Source: Adiantum capillus-veneris (Eukaryota > Streptophyta > Polypodiopsida > Polypodiales > Pteridaceae). From it: 64,000 nucleotides of DNA. The notes beneath the pieces were generated by a model. It saw only the letters and a list, made by a program, of their open reading frames with translations, was not told the origin of the DNA and made no database searches. The stretch is from contig CM043967.1 in NCBI GenBank assembly GCA_014529385.2, forward strand, positions 85,741,278 through 85,805,277. The letters are read 5' to 3'. The position numbers and the translations under genes were made by a program. Positions 53,735 through 64,000 of this stretch are shown piece after piece (the first letter of the stretch is position 1; the number at the start of each line of letters is the position of its first letter).

Positions 53735-55545
53735 AAAGCTTTGCGGAAATCTTCAAGCTTCTCACGAGACAATGCCTTTGTGAAAAGATCTGCAAGGTTG
53801 TCGTGTGTTGGCACCTAAGCCAAGCTGATCTCTCCTGCTGAGAGCCTCTCCCTCACATAGTGGTAATGCACCTCAATGTGCTTTGTGGGAGCATGAAAAA
53901 CTAGATTCCTCGCAACTGCCAATGCGCTCTGACTATCAGTGTAGATAGTGTTGGCAGTGTCCTCTCCAACACTCAAATCAGCCATAAGGCGTTTGAGCTA
54001 TACGCACTCAACCGTAGCTGTGAAGACTGCCCTGTACTCAGCCTCACAACTCGAAGTGGCCACAGTAGGTTTCCTCTTGCTCAACCATGATATACATGAA
54101 CTGCCAAGCATGAAACAAAAACCACTTGTGGACACTCGCGTGTCAAAACAACCAGCCCAACCTGAGTCAGAAAAAGCATGTAAGTCTGGCGGCAATGATC
54201 CCCTCTAGGGATAAAACAAGCCAAGATGTAAAGTGTCACTAAGGTAGCGAAAAGTTCTCTTGGCAGCCTGCCAATGCTTAGACCCTAGGCTATGCATAAA
54301 TCTGCTGACCTGTGAGACTGCAAACTGAATATCCAGCCTCGTGTTGCATACATAAATGAGGCAGCCAACAACAGTTTGGTAAAGAGTGACATCAGCAGGA
54401 TCACCAACATCATGTAGACTCAATTTCAAACCTGTTTCCATGGGAGTGGCAATAGGTTTGCAATCCTCAAGTTCAAACTTATATAGCAATGTCTCTATGT
54501 AACTTTTTTAACACAAGGCAATACCACCATCACACTGCTTAAACTGTATACCCAAGTAATGATGCAACAACCCCAAATCTTTCATCTTGAAAGTAGCATT
54601 CAAATCAGCCTTAAATTCAACAATATGTCTCTCATTTGGTCCAGTGATCAGCAAATCATATACATAAAGAACCACAATGAGAAGTACATCACCCTCACGC
54701 TTTACATACAATGTGCTTTCTGTTATACTGTTACGAAAGCCTCGTTTGACGAAATGAGTGCCAGCCTTCTCATACCAAGCACGAGGAGATTGCTTCAACC
54801 CATACAAAGCTTTGTTACATTTGCACACCTTATCCCGTTGTCCTTTCTTGACAAAACCGCGAGGCTGTGTTACATAAACTTCCTCAAATATATCACCATT
54901 CAAGAAAGCGGTAACAATGTCTGATTGATGTACATCCCAACCAAAATGAGCTTCCAATGCACATAGAAAATGCACAGTAGTCATACGACAAGTGGGAGCA
55001 AAAGTCTCTTCATGATCTATGTCTTTTTGTTGTGCATAACCCTTTGCAAGAAGTCGAGCGTTATGGCGAACGGTCTCACCATCCGGCTTGTGTTTCAACT
55101 TGTAAACCCACTTTGTACCAATGGCCTTTTTGCCAGGAGACGAATCACATAAAGTCCATGTGTCATTTTAAATAAGTGCATCATATTCTGATTGCATGGC
55201 AGCCATCCAATTTTCTGAATTTTGTGCTTCATCAAAAGACAGAGGTTCCTCAACATCACGTAAGCTAGACACAGCCAAAGCATAACAATCTGATGCATAA
55301 GATGCATGGCGAGAGCCTGAACGAGTACGACTAGACAAAGGTGCATCCAATTTACTGTCACGCAAAGTGTGCACCAACCATTTTGGCATACCTCTAGCCT
55401 GCTCATTTTCAGCCCTTTCCTCATCAAGTACATAATGTACTTCTACATGAGTAATAGGCTGATCTATAACATTTTCGGAAACCCCAATAGGCTATACATT
55501 TGCCTCATTGGAATTTACATTCGAACTTCCACCACTGAATGTAGC
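53735..55545 (-). pseudogene. copia family A reverse transcriptase and RNase H
   Basis: Read on minus: a linker with PLSSRTRSGSRHASYASDCY, an RT start NWMAAMQSEYDALI and GTKWVYKLKHKPDGE, then RT blocks WDVHQSDIVTAFLNGDIFEE and ALYGLKQSPRAWYE, a catalytic LYVYDLLI (the first Asp of YVDD is Tyr), the RT thumb IATPMETGLKLS, and RNase H with SDSGWAGC and SSCEAEYRAV. Stops or frameshifts lie near 55168, 54500, 54205 and 53998. No gag or integrase is attached on this side. Confidence 0.9.
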
Positions 55546-55993
55546 AAATCACCACAATATGCATACATAATCTTCAACTTTTCGAATACCCTGCAGCCTG
55601 TCAGCTCATATCTTCCAAACCGCTCAGAATTTGCTAAAACTTCCTTCTGCAAAGTCGTAGACCACGCAAAAATGGTCGGGAGTCGCGAAAATGAACCTGA
55701 AATGTGTTGTTTTTACAGGTCAAAACAGATCTGTAAAAATCTGCACATGTATACCCTAGACGTGCAGGCAGTCTGAGTGACGTATCTCAAAATTGGTAAA
55801 GATTTTGAGAAAACTTTCTTCTGAAAAGTTGAATAGGACGAAAAACTAGTCGGGAACTTCGGGAATCGTCTTGAATAAAGACGTTTGATAGGCCAAAACA
55901 GATATGCAAAAACGTGTTGTAGTTTTTGTTGCTTCTCCGCTTGCTTCCCCGCTGAGCTCCAATGGAGCTCCCAATCCCTGAGCTCTGATACCA
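55546..55993 (-). other. leader of a second copia family (B) with primer-binding site
   Basis: On minus, TGGTATCAGAGC (55982-55993) directly follows an LTR end. About 430 bp of leader then runs straight into family A RT at about 55546. The join skips gag, protease and integrase. Confidence 0.65.
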
Positions 55994-56191
55994 GTTGAAG
56001 TGCGCGAGCGAGAGCATGTGTGAGTGTGTGTGTGCAGCGATGGAGAAGAGAGGAGAAGAGGAGACCTTGTGTTTGTAGGGGCTGAAACTCACTCTATACA
56101 TGTGAGCCCCCTTATTCTATTATGTACATAATGAATAAGTATAATGGGCGGGCACCTGGCCTAACTGGCCACATGGGGCTTTACCCCAACA
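55994..56191 (-). mobile_element. copia family B 5' LTR
   Basis: About 198 bp on minus, TGTTGGGGTAAAGC to CGCGCACTTCAAC, followed by the primer-binding site. It contains a CA-rich run and GCTCTCGCTCGCG. The same end motif occurs on plus near 62175-62206. Confidence 0.7.
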
Positions 56192-56409
56192 CAACTTGCC
56201 TAGATGGTAGAAAAAGAATTTTTTTAAGACATTTGGACTGTATCAGGCAAGGTGGCCACACTAATGGTACACTAGTTTTGTTGGAATTCCTTGAGTACTT
56301 CAAGAAGTATTAGAGTCATGCAAACAATATTTCCCTTTGTTGGAACCACATGCACAACTAAGGTGGTACAATAACCAGATTAAGGCCACATAATTTCTCA
56401 AGAAGATTG

Positions 56410-56443
56410 GTGATTTCTTCTCTTGTAAAAGAGAAGAAATCAC
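56410..56443. other. perfect 15-bp hairpin, GTAA loop
   Basis: GTGATTTCTTCTCTT (56410-56424) pairs fully with AAGAGAAGAAATCAC (56429-56443). Confidence 0.7.
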
Positions 56444-56447
56444 TAAT

Positions 56448-56557
56448 CTCTTGTAAAAGAGAATGAGACAAGTTCTTCATTATGAATTTTGACGATCACA
56501 TTCTCTTGTAAAAGAGAATGAGGCAAGTTCTTCATTATGAATTTTGAGGATCACATT
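56448..56557. repeat. 55-bp tandem duplication
   Basis: CTCTTGTAAAAGAGAATGAG starts at 56448 and 56503. Each unit begins with the palindrome TCTCTTGTAAAAGAGA, also found in the hairpin just upstream. Confidence 0.8.
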
Positions 56558-57003
56558 CATATGTTTGATCAAATCTATAATGTCTTTTTCTCCTTCTTTA
56601 GACACCTTGTTAGCTGACCAGAGAATGGATTAGGGTTGCACTAACATAGTGAGCCAACTCTAGGTCAAGTAAAACCTCTAAAGATACTAACACAAAAATC
56701 CACAAAATTGCGGGGAAAATATAAAATGTACAAAACCATATTTGTAGCAAAAGGGTGGAAAGGGTGGCCAACCCATAACCAAGGGCATGTGTACATGTGA
56801 GAAAAGTCCTAAGCTAGAGTGAAAGCATCTAGAAGGTGAATCTAATGCTCTAACAACTTTGTGTATATATCTCATGTCTTTAGTTTTGCTTCTAGATTTG
56901 TTTCTTTTCTACAAATAGTTTCCATTTCAACTATTTGGAGCTATCTTTACAAGAGATTTATACGACCAACTTCATGGATCTAATCTCCTTATTTTCTAGC
57001 CCA

Positions 57004-57230
57004 TGTTACCATATACATGTGGTAGTGATGTGGGTGAACACACTAGGACCGCCGAGGCATTTTTTCCCTCTTTAGGAGGTTTTTTCCCCCGAGCATTGTA
57101 TATACGTCCATCACTCTAGGGCTATCTATCTTTCCATTGCACATTAAGTAACACACTCTCTATTGTGTGCCTTGAGCTTCCTTCATCTTCTCTAAGCTGT
57201 GTGCGTTTCTCTGCAACCCTAATTCCAACA
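57004..57230 (+). mobile_element. copia family A LTR (5' LTR, plus orientation)
   Basis: 227 bp, TGTTACCATATACATG to ATTCCAACA, followed by the primer-binding site. It is the inverted partner of 53408-53634. Confidence 0.88.
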
Positions 57231-57232
57231 AG

Positions 57233-57244
57233 TGGTATCAGAGC
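57233..57244 (+). promoter_or_regulatory. primer-binding site of copia A
   Basis: TGGTATCAGAGC, initiator tRNA-Met type, two bases after the LTR. Confidence 0.9.
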
Positions 57245-57530
57245 AGGTTGTGTCCTCCCGGGCTTAGTCAACACATGCCTGCTCATTTTCTTCGATTTCT
57301 GATTCGGGCTCGTTTTGGCCTCGGTTTCCACTACAAGCAATATTGCGCAGGCTATTTCATCATTTTGTGCAGAATTTTTGTCAGTGTTGTTTTTTGCATA
57401 ACAGGTGCCTTACAGTCTTCTACAGTTTGTGCTATATAGCACGTGTTATTCTAGCTTTGTTTCTCCTATTTTCGGGCAGTTTTCACATCAGGTGTGCAGC
57501 ATTTACGACAACAACACAGATGTGTTCAAG

Positions 57531-59355
57531 ATGTTTGTTGCTGAGGACAGGTTGGATGGGGACAATTACCCTATGTGGGCTTACATGATGCAACATGTTC
57601 TTGTGTCAAAGGGCGTCTGGAATATTGTGCAGGGCATTGACGTACGTCCTGGTTCTGAGGATGCAGGCGATGTTGAGGATGTTGCAGGTCTTGCTGCAAG
57701 AATTGATGCTATTAGAGTTGTTTTGCCTACAACAGAACAATCTCGTTGGGATGTAAAGGATGCGCAGGCTCATGCATTAATTGTGTTGTCTGTGAAGTGC
57801 ACCATTGTTCCTCACATTCGTTCAGCAAAAGCTACAAAACAGGCTTGGGATATTTTGGTTGGTCTTTATCCAAGTCACAATGAGGCTAAAATTGCTTTGC
57901 TGTGTAAAGAGCTGGAGTCGAAGATTATGCATGAGGAAGATGATATGGACACTTTCCTTGCTGGTGTCAAGGATATCAATGAGCAACTTATTTCTGCAGC
58001 AGGTGAAGTCATTTCAAACAGTTCCCATGTGCAGACTATTCTTGATGCCTTACCAGATTCTTACCAGACTTTTACTAGTACTTGGAGACTTATGACCCAA
58101 GGAAATCCTGAAGTTGTCAGGTTTGATGCATTATGCACATTGTTGTTGCAAGAGTCACTTTCCAAAAAAACGGGACTAGGCAGCGTGCAGTTGAACAGGC
58201 TTTTATTGCTTGTTGATGCACTTTATGTACCTGGGATCAAGAAGAATCTTTTTGGCTGTATCCACACTTGCTAGACTTGGACTTGTAGTCAAATTTGTGG
58301 ATGATAGATGTACAATCCATGATCTCAGTTTTGGTGATGAAATTGTTTCATCTGGCCTTTTGTGTCGTGGGCTGTATAAGCTCACTTTGTATGACAAGTG
58401 TGGACAAAATTTTGCAAATGCAGTTGTAGATTCAAGGGCTATTTCAGATGCAAAACTTTGGCATGCACGTTTTGGGCATCTAAATTTTGCCAATTTGCTG
58501 CATTTGCAGGGCATTTGCAGAAATCTGATATGGTTGCTTCTTTGCCGCCTCTTGAAGCACCTATCAACCATGTTTGTGAAGGCTGTATTCTGGGTAAAAT
58601 ACAACGTTCTAAGTTTCCAAAGGATGGTTCAGTTAGGGCCACATGCAAGTTTTAGCTTGTGCATAGTGATGTTTGTGGACCCATGCAAACTCCGTCCTTG
58701 GGTAATTACCTGTACTTCGTGACTTCCATTGATGATTACTCCAGGCATGCATGGGTATTTCCGCTTAAAGCGAAGTCCGAAGTTTTTAAGTGCTTCAAAC
58801 AATATCCGGCTATGGCTGAAAATGTATCGAAATGTACTATGGGCACCCTCCATTTCGATCGAGGGGGGGAGTATATGTCTCATGAATCTAATGCATTTCT
58901 GGCTAGTCGTGGGATAAAACACCAATGTACAGTGCGGTATACGCCTCAGCAAAATGGTGTTGCTGAGAGAAAAAACAGGTCTCTTACGAAAATGGCAAGA
59001 TGTATGGTCAAGAGTCAAGCTTTACCACATTCGTTTTGGCTCGACGTTGTCATGTGTGCCACTTATGTACTTAAAAGGTGTCCTACGAAAGCGTTGCAGT
59101 CTATGACTCCATATGAAGCATGGCATGATAGAAAGCCATCTATTGAGCACATGTGTGTTTTTGGCTGTTTGGCTTATGGTTTTGTGCCACAAGTACAACA
59201 CAGAAAATTGGATGATAAGGCTGTCAAATGTATTTTTGTTGGTTATAGTGCTGAAAGCAAAGGTTACAGGTTGTATCATCCGCAAACAAAGCATATTTTG
59301 GTTTCAAGGGATGTAGTGTTTATGGAGGATTCTGTTCAGCCCTTGCTTTCAGTGA
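57531..59355 (+). pseudogene. copia family A gag and integrase
   Basis: Gag starts MFVAEDRLDGDNYPMWAYMM and runs about 210 codons open, with ATKQAWDILVGLYPSHNEAK and ESKIMHEEDDMDTFLAGVKD. The zinc knuckle and most of the protease are deleted near 58170, where it jumps to ALYVPGIKKNLF. Then come GAG-pre-integrase (LWHARFGHLN, CEGCILGK) and integrase with VHSDVCGPM, FDRGGEY and NGVAERKNRS, so all three DDE residues are present. Frameshifts lie near 58250 and 58515, and a TAG at 58653. Homology stops near 59355, about where the RT half at 53735-55545 begins. Confidence 0.9.
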
Positions 59356-60256
59356 AGAGAGTGTGGGTTGATATTTTCAACACATTTATATGCACACAAT
59401 GAGAACACTTCGTGGATGTATGCATTCTTGTGGACTCTTAGGTTCAAGTTATGTGCATTGACTTATGCGATTGAGCAGATTTCGGAAAGTGTGGTGCATA
59501 AATTTGCAGAGAGTTTTGCACTTCGTGGATGTATGCATTCTCGTGGACTCTCGGGTTCAAGAGTGGTTTCATCACAGGTTATGTGCATTGACTTATGCGA
59601 TTGAGCAGATTTCGGAAAGTGTGGTGCATAAATTTGCAGAGAGTTTTGCAAGCATTTTTGGCATGATTGTGAGCTGAATTTTCAGCTCATTTGGATGCTC
59701 TTTGATACACATTTGGTACATGCTTGGTGCTCGTTTATATTGCCATGTGGATGCGATGTGCACTTTTTGGCGGATGGTATTCTTCGCCTTGCAATGGCAT
59801 ATGTGGGCTGATTTTCAGCTATTTTGAGCATCAATTTGTGTCACATTTTGGTTGGCTTGCATCCAAGTTTATGCTAGTTGTGCTTCGCTTGAAGAGTGCG
59901 GTTGATGCACTTTGTGTTTTGGATTACAGGATTGTTTTCAAGTTTAAGGAGTTGACACTTTGGGACAGCTCATGTATACTTGAGTGCGGATTTTGTGCAT
60001 GATTTTCTCATGGTTTTGAGCATGTTTATGGCATGTATGGTTATTATGGTTAGATAGCCAAATACTGTCGAAACTCTGTCAGATTTTTCTTGCAAGTTTA
60101 TTTGTTTATGCGCATGGTTTGCAATTGTGTTTTGATTGCATTTGGCACTCAGTGGTTGCTTTGCCATTGTGTTTTGGCATCACATTGTGAGAGTGTTTGC
60201 TCACCGAATTATGTTATTTGACATACATGTGGTAATAATCTCTTCAGGGGGGAGAT
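59356..60256 (+). other. noncoding region with tandem repeat and LTR-like edge
   Basis: A 113-bp unit (59406-59518) is repeated at 59519-59650 with a 19-bp insertion. The end has CTTCAGGGGGGAGAT then TGTTGATGATAG (about 60244-60268), the look of a copia polypurine tract followed by an LTR start. Confidence 0.5.
59406..59650. repeat. 113-bp tandem duplication
   Basis: CACTTCGTGGATGTATGCATTC begins both units; the unit bodies are nearly identical, so the duplication is recent. Confidence 0.85.
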
Positions 60257-60489
60257 TGTTGATGATAGTTTCATCGATTACCACATAGTGCTCTTGGATT
60301 AGAGTGGGTGTTTTGGTATCATTTGAGCGGTTTTGCTCACTTTGTTTCATTACATTGATCCCCATATTTGATGATACTTCTCTTAGCCAGCTTATGTTGT
60401 ATTTTGACAGTACTTGGTGTATGAGTTAGCCAGGCTTTGGCTATTGACAGCTGATCGACTTGTGCTTGGTCTTCTCACAGGTTATCGCC
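60257..60489 (+). mobile_element. possible LTR/leader of copia family C
   Basis: It begins TGTTGATGATAG after a purine tract. It leads directly to the gag start at 60490. No second copy or primer-binding site was found, so assignment is weak. Confidence 0.3.
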
Positions 60490-61788
60490 ATGGATTTGGC
60501 ATGTACATCAGGGTTTGTGCTTTTCCATACAAAGTTTGATGGTTCAAACTTTGAACATTGGAAAGTAGGTATGCATGATGCATTGACTCAGTTGGGCCAA
60601 GTGTTGCCACTACAAGGCATGGATGCTAGGCCAGAGTCTATGACTGACGATGAGTGGGAGGACTTGGATGAGCTTGCACATTCGATGATCATGTTACACC
60701 TTGGTGAGTCTGTCTATCGCATTGGGTTGAATGCATGTACAACTAGAGAGTTACGGCAAAGATTGTGCAATACTTTTGGCACAAATGAGTCTAGAGAGAT
60801 GCCTACAGTCAAACGACGATCTTGCAGACATAGAGATGTTGTGTGTTGGCATTGTGGTCATAGAGGGCAAGTACGTCAGCGCTATTTTTGGCGGATGAGA
60901 CAACACAGGAGACAACACAAGAGGGATGCTATCACTTTGGATGATGTGGGAGTAGATGTAGCGTATGTGGCTACGCATGACGGAGATGTCGCATTTTCTT
61001 CCATGTTTACTCTGGACTTTCTTATGTCGGTTTTTGACGACACGTTACCTTTGCAATGGATACTAGATGTGAGTGCTAGGTTTCACGTCACGCCAAGTCG
61101 TGAGTGGTTTAGCACATATGCTAGTGGTATGCTTGGATGTGTGTGTCTAGCTGATGGTTCAGTTCATGACATAGTTGGTGCAGGAGATGTCAGACTATCG
61201 TTGCTGAGTGATACATCATACGTGTTGCGAGATGTACGCCATGTGCTAGGTTTGACACAGAGTTTGATCTCTGTGAGTCACTTACGAGACAGCGGATGCC
61301 AGGTAGTGTTGGATGAGCACAGTTTCAGATTGCATCATGGACAGCTAGTCATAGCTAGAGGTGCTATTGTTGGTACGATTCATGAGATGCGAGTACGTCA
61401 TGTGCGAGACGACACAATCTTTGTGAGTATGCAACCATGCAAAGAGACGAGGCATGTCTCCTTTGCGGATAGGTTGCATGATGCTCCAGTTTGTGAGCAT
61501 GTTGAGCCAGTTGTGCAGATAGTTGTGCAACAGGGCATGTCATTTGTGGATACGATGACGGATATGGATGGCTTGAGTGTTGAGGATTCAACCGTGATTC
61601 AGTCATTCATGGATATGCTTAGGCCAGAGGCTGATGTATGTGAGTTAGAGCTAGGCATTACTCTTACCACACAGGGTTTAGGACAGATAGATGCTCTTGG
61701 TGCGCATGTGACATGCAATGGACACGAGGATGGATTCCAGGGATCGGAGTTCTGGTGTCACGGTGATTTCCATGAGTGGAGTTTCTAG
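60490..61788 (+). CDS. copia family C gag-protease ORF (432 aa, open)
   Basis: The likely start is MDLACTSGF at 60490. A gag N-terminus has FDGSNFEHWKVGMHDAL; the gag middle is shortened. A degenerate zinc knuckle CWHCGHRGQVRQRY has Gln for His and Tyr for the last Cys. The protease region WILDVSARFHVTPSREWFST has DVS for the catalytic DSG, followed by DVRHVLGLTQSLISVSHLRD. An acidic region without known domain fills the last 130 codons. The frame is open for 432 codons but the key protease and knuckle residues are lost. An in-frame TAG (61786) separates it from an RT C-terminal relic. A dead element with a chance-open frame is more likely than a domesticated protein. Confidence 0.7.
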   Translation: MDLACTSGFVLFHTKFDGSNFEHWKVGMHDALTQLGQVLPLQGMDARPESMTDDEWEDLDELAHSMIMLHLGESVYRIGLNACTTRELRQRLCNTFGTNESREMPTVKRRSCRHRDVVCWHCGHRGQVRQRYFWRMRQHRRQHKRDAITLDDVGVDVAYVATHDGDVAFSSMFTLDFLMSVFDDTLPLQWILDVSARFHVTPSREWFSTYASGMLGCVCLADGSVHDIVGAGDVRLSLLSDTSYVLRDVRHVLGLTQSLISVSHLRDSGCQVVLDEHSFRLHHGQLVIARGAIVGTIHEMRVRHVRDDTIFVSMQPCKETRHVSFADRLHDAPVCEHVEPVVQIVVQQGMSFVDTMTDMDGLSVEDSTVIQSFMDMLRPEADVCELELGITLTTQGLGQIDALGAHVTCNGHEDGFQGSEFWCHGDFHEWSF

Positions 61789-62010
61789 CCAGATTTGACT
61801 GAGATGGTTAGATTGGAAGATATTGCTAGGATTGCATCAGCATTCGGGAGTCTCATGTACGAGATACTCATCTCGAGACCCGACATTGCATTTGTAATAG
61901 GTGCATTTGCAGTGGGAGCAGTTAGTTGTGCAGTAATTGACGTTGGCCTTGAGCATAGGGGTACTTTGTAGCGTATGGTGAGATACCTGAAGGATGTGTG
62001 CGGCTTTGGT
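61789..62010 (+). pseudogene. copia RT C-terminal relic joined to the gag-protease frame
   Basis: It continues in the same frame after the TAG: RIASAFGSLMYEILISRPDI is the copia RT end motif (GSLMY..L..RPDI), then RMVRYLKDVCGFG (the RYLKG motif). Integrase and most of RT are missing, so the element carries a large internal deletion. Confidence 0.75.
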
Positions 62011-62148
62011 GAGGAGTATGGTGTCGATCGCTCTATACTTCCTCTACAATCAGAGCTGGATGCACACAGATTCAGTGAGCCAATGGGCGTTGGCTGAGGT
62101 CATACTTGTGATGGCCTTGTACAGGCTTTGTACGGTTTTCTTTTTGAT

Positions 62149-62206
62149 GCACACACACACACACACACACTCACACACGCTCTCGCTCGCGCACTTCAAG
62201 TGGAAG
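62149..62206 (+). repeat. (CA)n tract with copia B LTR-like end
   Basis: About ten CA units are followed by GCTCTCGCTCGCGCACTTCAA, the same end as the family B LTR at 55994, then GTGGAAGCAGAGG, a decayed match to the primer-binding site. Confidence 0.5.
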
Positions 62207-62236
62207 CAGAGGTAGTTGGTGTTGACCATCAATTAT

Positions 62237-62360
62237 GGACTTACCCAAGTAAGGTTCTTTTCCCCAATTTAGATAAAGCTTGGATTTTACTAGGTTACTA
62301 AGGACTTACCCAACTAAGGTTCTTTTCCCCAATTTAGATGGAGCTTGGATTTTACTAGCT
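62237..62360. repeat. 65-bp tandem duplication
   Basis: GGACTTACCCAAGTAAGGTT and GGACTTACCCAACTAAGGTT begin at 62237 and 62302. Confidence 0.85.
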
Positions 62361-63671
62361 AACTAACCTAGCTCTACTTTAGAAGATTGGAGGCTTGAAA
62401 TTCTAAAAGGACTTCAATTTCTGGAATAAGGGAACTCATCAAAGATCCCTTCAACATGAGTTTTGTGAATCCACCCAAAAGCTCTTCAGATATGGGTCTC
62501 TACGGAAGGACAAAAGGGTTTATGGCATTCTCAAAAGCAACGGCCCAATACTTTTCAAATTCCCTATGGAATGTGTACATGCATTACCTCAAATGTGCTT
62601 GCAAGTTCTTGGTGATAAATTTCCCACTTTTTGAAAGAGTTTGGCAAACGTATGTACTATTGGTCCCAAAATCATTGAGCATGTAGAGATGAGAAGACTT
62701 GTATCCACGGGCCTGAACCATATCCTTGTTAAACCAATTAGCCCATATTTTGCATTTGATGCATTATTAGAGTGTCAATCGGACATCTCTCTAAAACTCC
62801 AACTAGAGGACAAAGTGCAACTAGTCTTAAGCAACACACTATTAAAAGAATAAGAAGCAAAGTGAATTCACTCCCAAACGAGTGGTCAAAACCAAAACAA
62901 AATTGGATTACCTAACCATTTACATCAAGATTCAGAAACGCATTGAACTTTTTGTTGTTGTGGGCTTGAAGAAAGTGGCCAAAAGTGCTTGACAGACTTA
63001 ACAGGCTTGAGTTTATAAACATACACAAACTCCACAAAGATTGTGGATGACTTAGAAAAGGAATTAGTAAAACAAAGAAATTTAGGCACTAACAAAAGCT
63101 CCTAGTGCTTTTTCCTACTTAGAAGTTTTTAAAGTACAAGTTTAGATGGACCTTTGACGTGTCTAATAGTACTTACACTGAGGTTAAAGATTGTAGTACT
63201 TCCTGTGTTAATCTCAAATTATTAGAACTTGAGAAATATATGCACAATGACAAAACACATGAAAAGTTTTCTTAGACCTTGACTACAATCCCTAGTAGCT
63301 ACTCAGTCCCCTTTCGTTAACTGGAATCTTTCCAGATACCTTTGAATTTTTTTCTTCTACTACATGATGCATAATGGCCTTGTCTACGAGCGGCCATCTG
63401 CTCCTCTCTTTGCAGAGAAACACAACCCACACCCACACACACACACATTATCACTTGGGCACTTACCTTGATCCAAATCTTGTAAAGTTGAGATCGTTGA
63501 AGATTTTCTCCCTTATCAAGTAGCTTAGTTTACAAGAATCATTTCAAAAGATACCCATAATGCATAAAACCCTTTATTCATAATGTAACATATTCTTCCC
63601 CTTACACTCACCTAATTGGGTATGAATTTGTCACTTGCACAAGCCTAGAAAAGCCGGCAATAGCACATATG
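62361..63671. other. noncoding DNA
   Basis: Short plus-strand ORFs at 62456-62853 have no recognised domain. A short CA-rich run lies near 63420-63447. Confidence 0.4.
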
Positions 63672-64000
63672 TTTTCAAGATGTTTGTTGCTGAGGACAAA
63701 TTGGATGGGGATAACTACCCAATGTGGGCTTACATGATAACAAATGTTCTTCTATTAAAGGGCATCTAGAATGTTGTGTGGCAATTATGTATGTCCGTCC
63801 TCTATGGATATAGGATTTGTTGAGGATGTTGTAGGTTCTAGCAGATCTATTTCTACTATAGTTGTTTCGCGTACATTTGAGCAATCTCCTAGGGATGTTA
63901 GAGATGCACAGGTACATGCATTGATTGCATTATCAATGAAGCACACTATTATTCGTCAGATTCTCTCATCAAAATCAACAAAACACAATTGGGATACTCT
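63672..64000 (+). pseudogene. copia family A gag, second copy, cut by the window end
   Basis: It matches the gag at 57523 onward: FKMFVAEDKLDGDNYPMWAY, then a stop (KGI*NVV), and SLRDVRDAQVHALIALS-like and KSTKHNWDT-like segments with frame changes. It is more decayed than the first copy. The element continues beyond the window. Confidence 0.85.

Larger units (their letters stand above)
56192..57003. other. noncoding spacer with hairpin and 55-bp repeat
   Basis: See the separate entries at 56410 and 56448; otherwise no feature was recognised. Confidence 0.4.

Noticed and set aside
60305-60330. Primer-binding site TGGTATCATTTGAGC
   Set aside because: Only the first seven bases match the tRNA-Met type site and it is only about 55 bp after the presumed LTR start.

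Overview
The window is nuclear DNA of a land plant with a large, repeat-choked genome. Evidence: spliced eukaryotic genes whose products match plant families (SF3B5, an ARC5/DRP5B-like dynamin, a pectin methylesterase inhibitor), plant-type Ty1/copia, chromodomain Ty3/gypsy, L1-like LINE and hAT elements, and many long (GA)n/(CT)n tracts. The very long repeat-filled intron suggests a fern, gymnosperm or similar large genome; the species cannot be read from the sequence. No bacterial-type operons, CRISPR arrays, rRNA or tRNA genes were seen.

Layout. 1-3288: AT-rich DNA with a tRNA-derived SINE, tandem duplications and microsatellites. 3289-9702: a nearly full-length but decayed L1-type LINE, followed by two 5'-truncated LINE tails (9882-10713 and 14991-15860); all three end in the same kind of 3' hairpin. 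10700-21600: mostly noncoding, with (GA)n tracts, an inverted copy of the 2.7-3.2 kb repeat and a cluster of inverted CCAAT modules. 21606-22122 (minus): a broken PMEI-like gene.

22923-48596 (plus): the clearest host gene, SF3B5 (87-residue SF3b subunit 5), in four coding exons. The first coding exon holds only two codons. Intron 2 is about 25.25 kb (23101-48351) and contains nearly all the retroelements of the central window: a copia relic, an hAT split by gypsy LTRs and rearranged by an inversion, a gypsy gag-protease relic (here called H), and a gypsy element G (34206-46565). G itself carries a nested 2.9 kb non-autonomous LTR element (K, TSD TTGGG) in its protease and a nested hAT transposon just upstream of its 3' LTR.

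48597-53400: SF3B5 downstream region with a three-copy tandem repeat, then three decayed exons of an ARC5/DRP5B-like gene (50700-51402). 53408-62206: a copia cluster. A minus-strand RT/RNase H half and a plus-strand gag/integrase half of one family face each other, each with a 227-bp LTR at its outer or leading end; a second copia LTR family and a third copia gag-protease ORF lie beside them. 63672-64000: start of another copia gag copy running off the window.

The transposon genes are almost all pseudogenes. Several of their stops look like CGA-to-TGA or TGG-to-TAG changes, as expected for methylated, silenced repeats. I found no obviously new multi-gene system. The most unusual structures are the giant SF3B5 intron, the LTR-mediated inversion at 26.5-29.8 kb, the conserved LINE hairpin and the mirrored copia halves.
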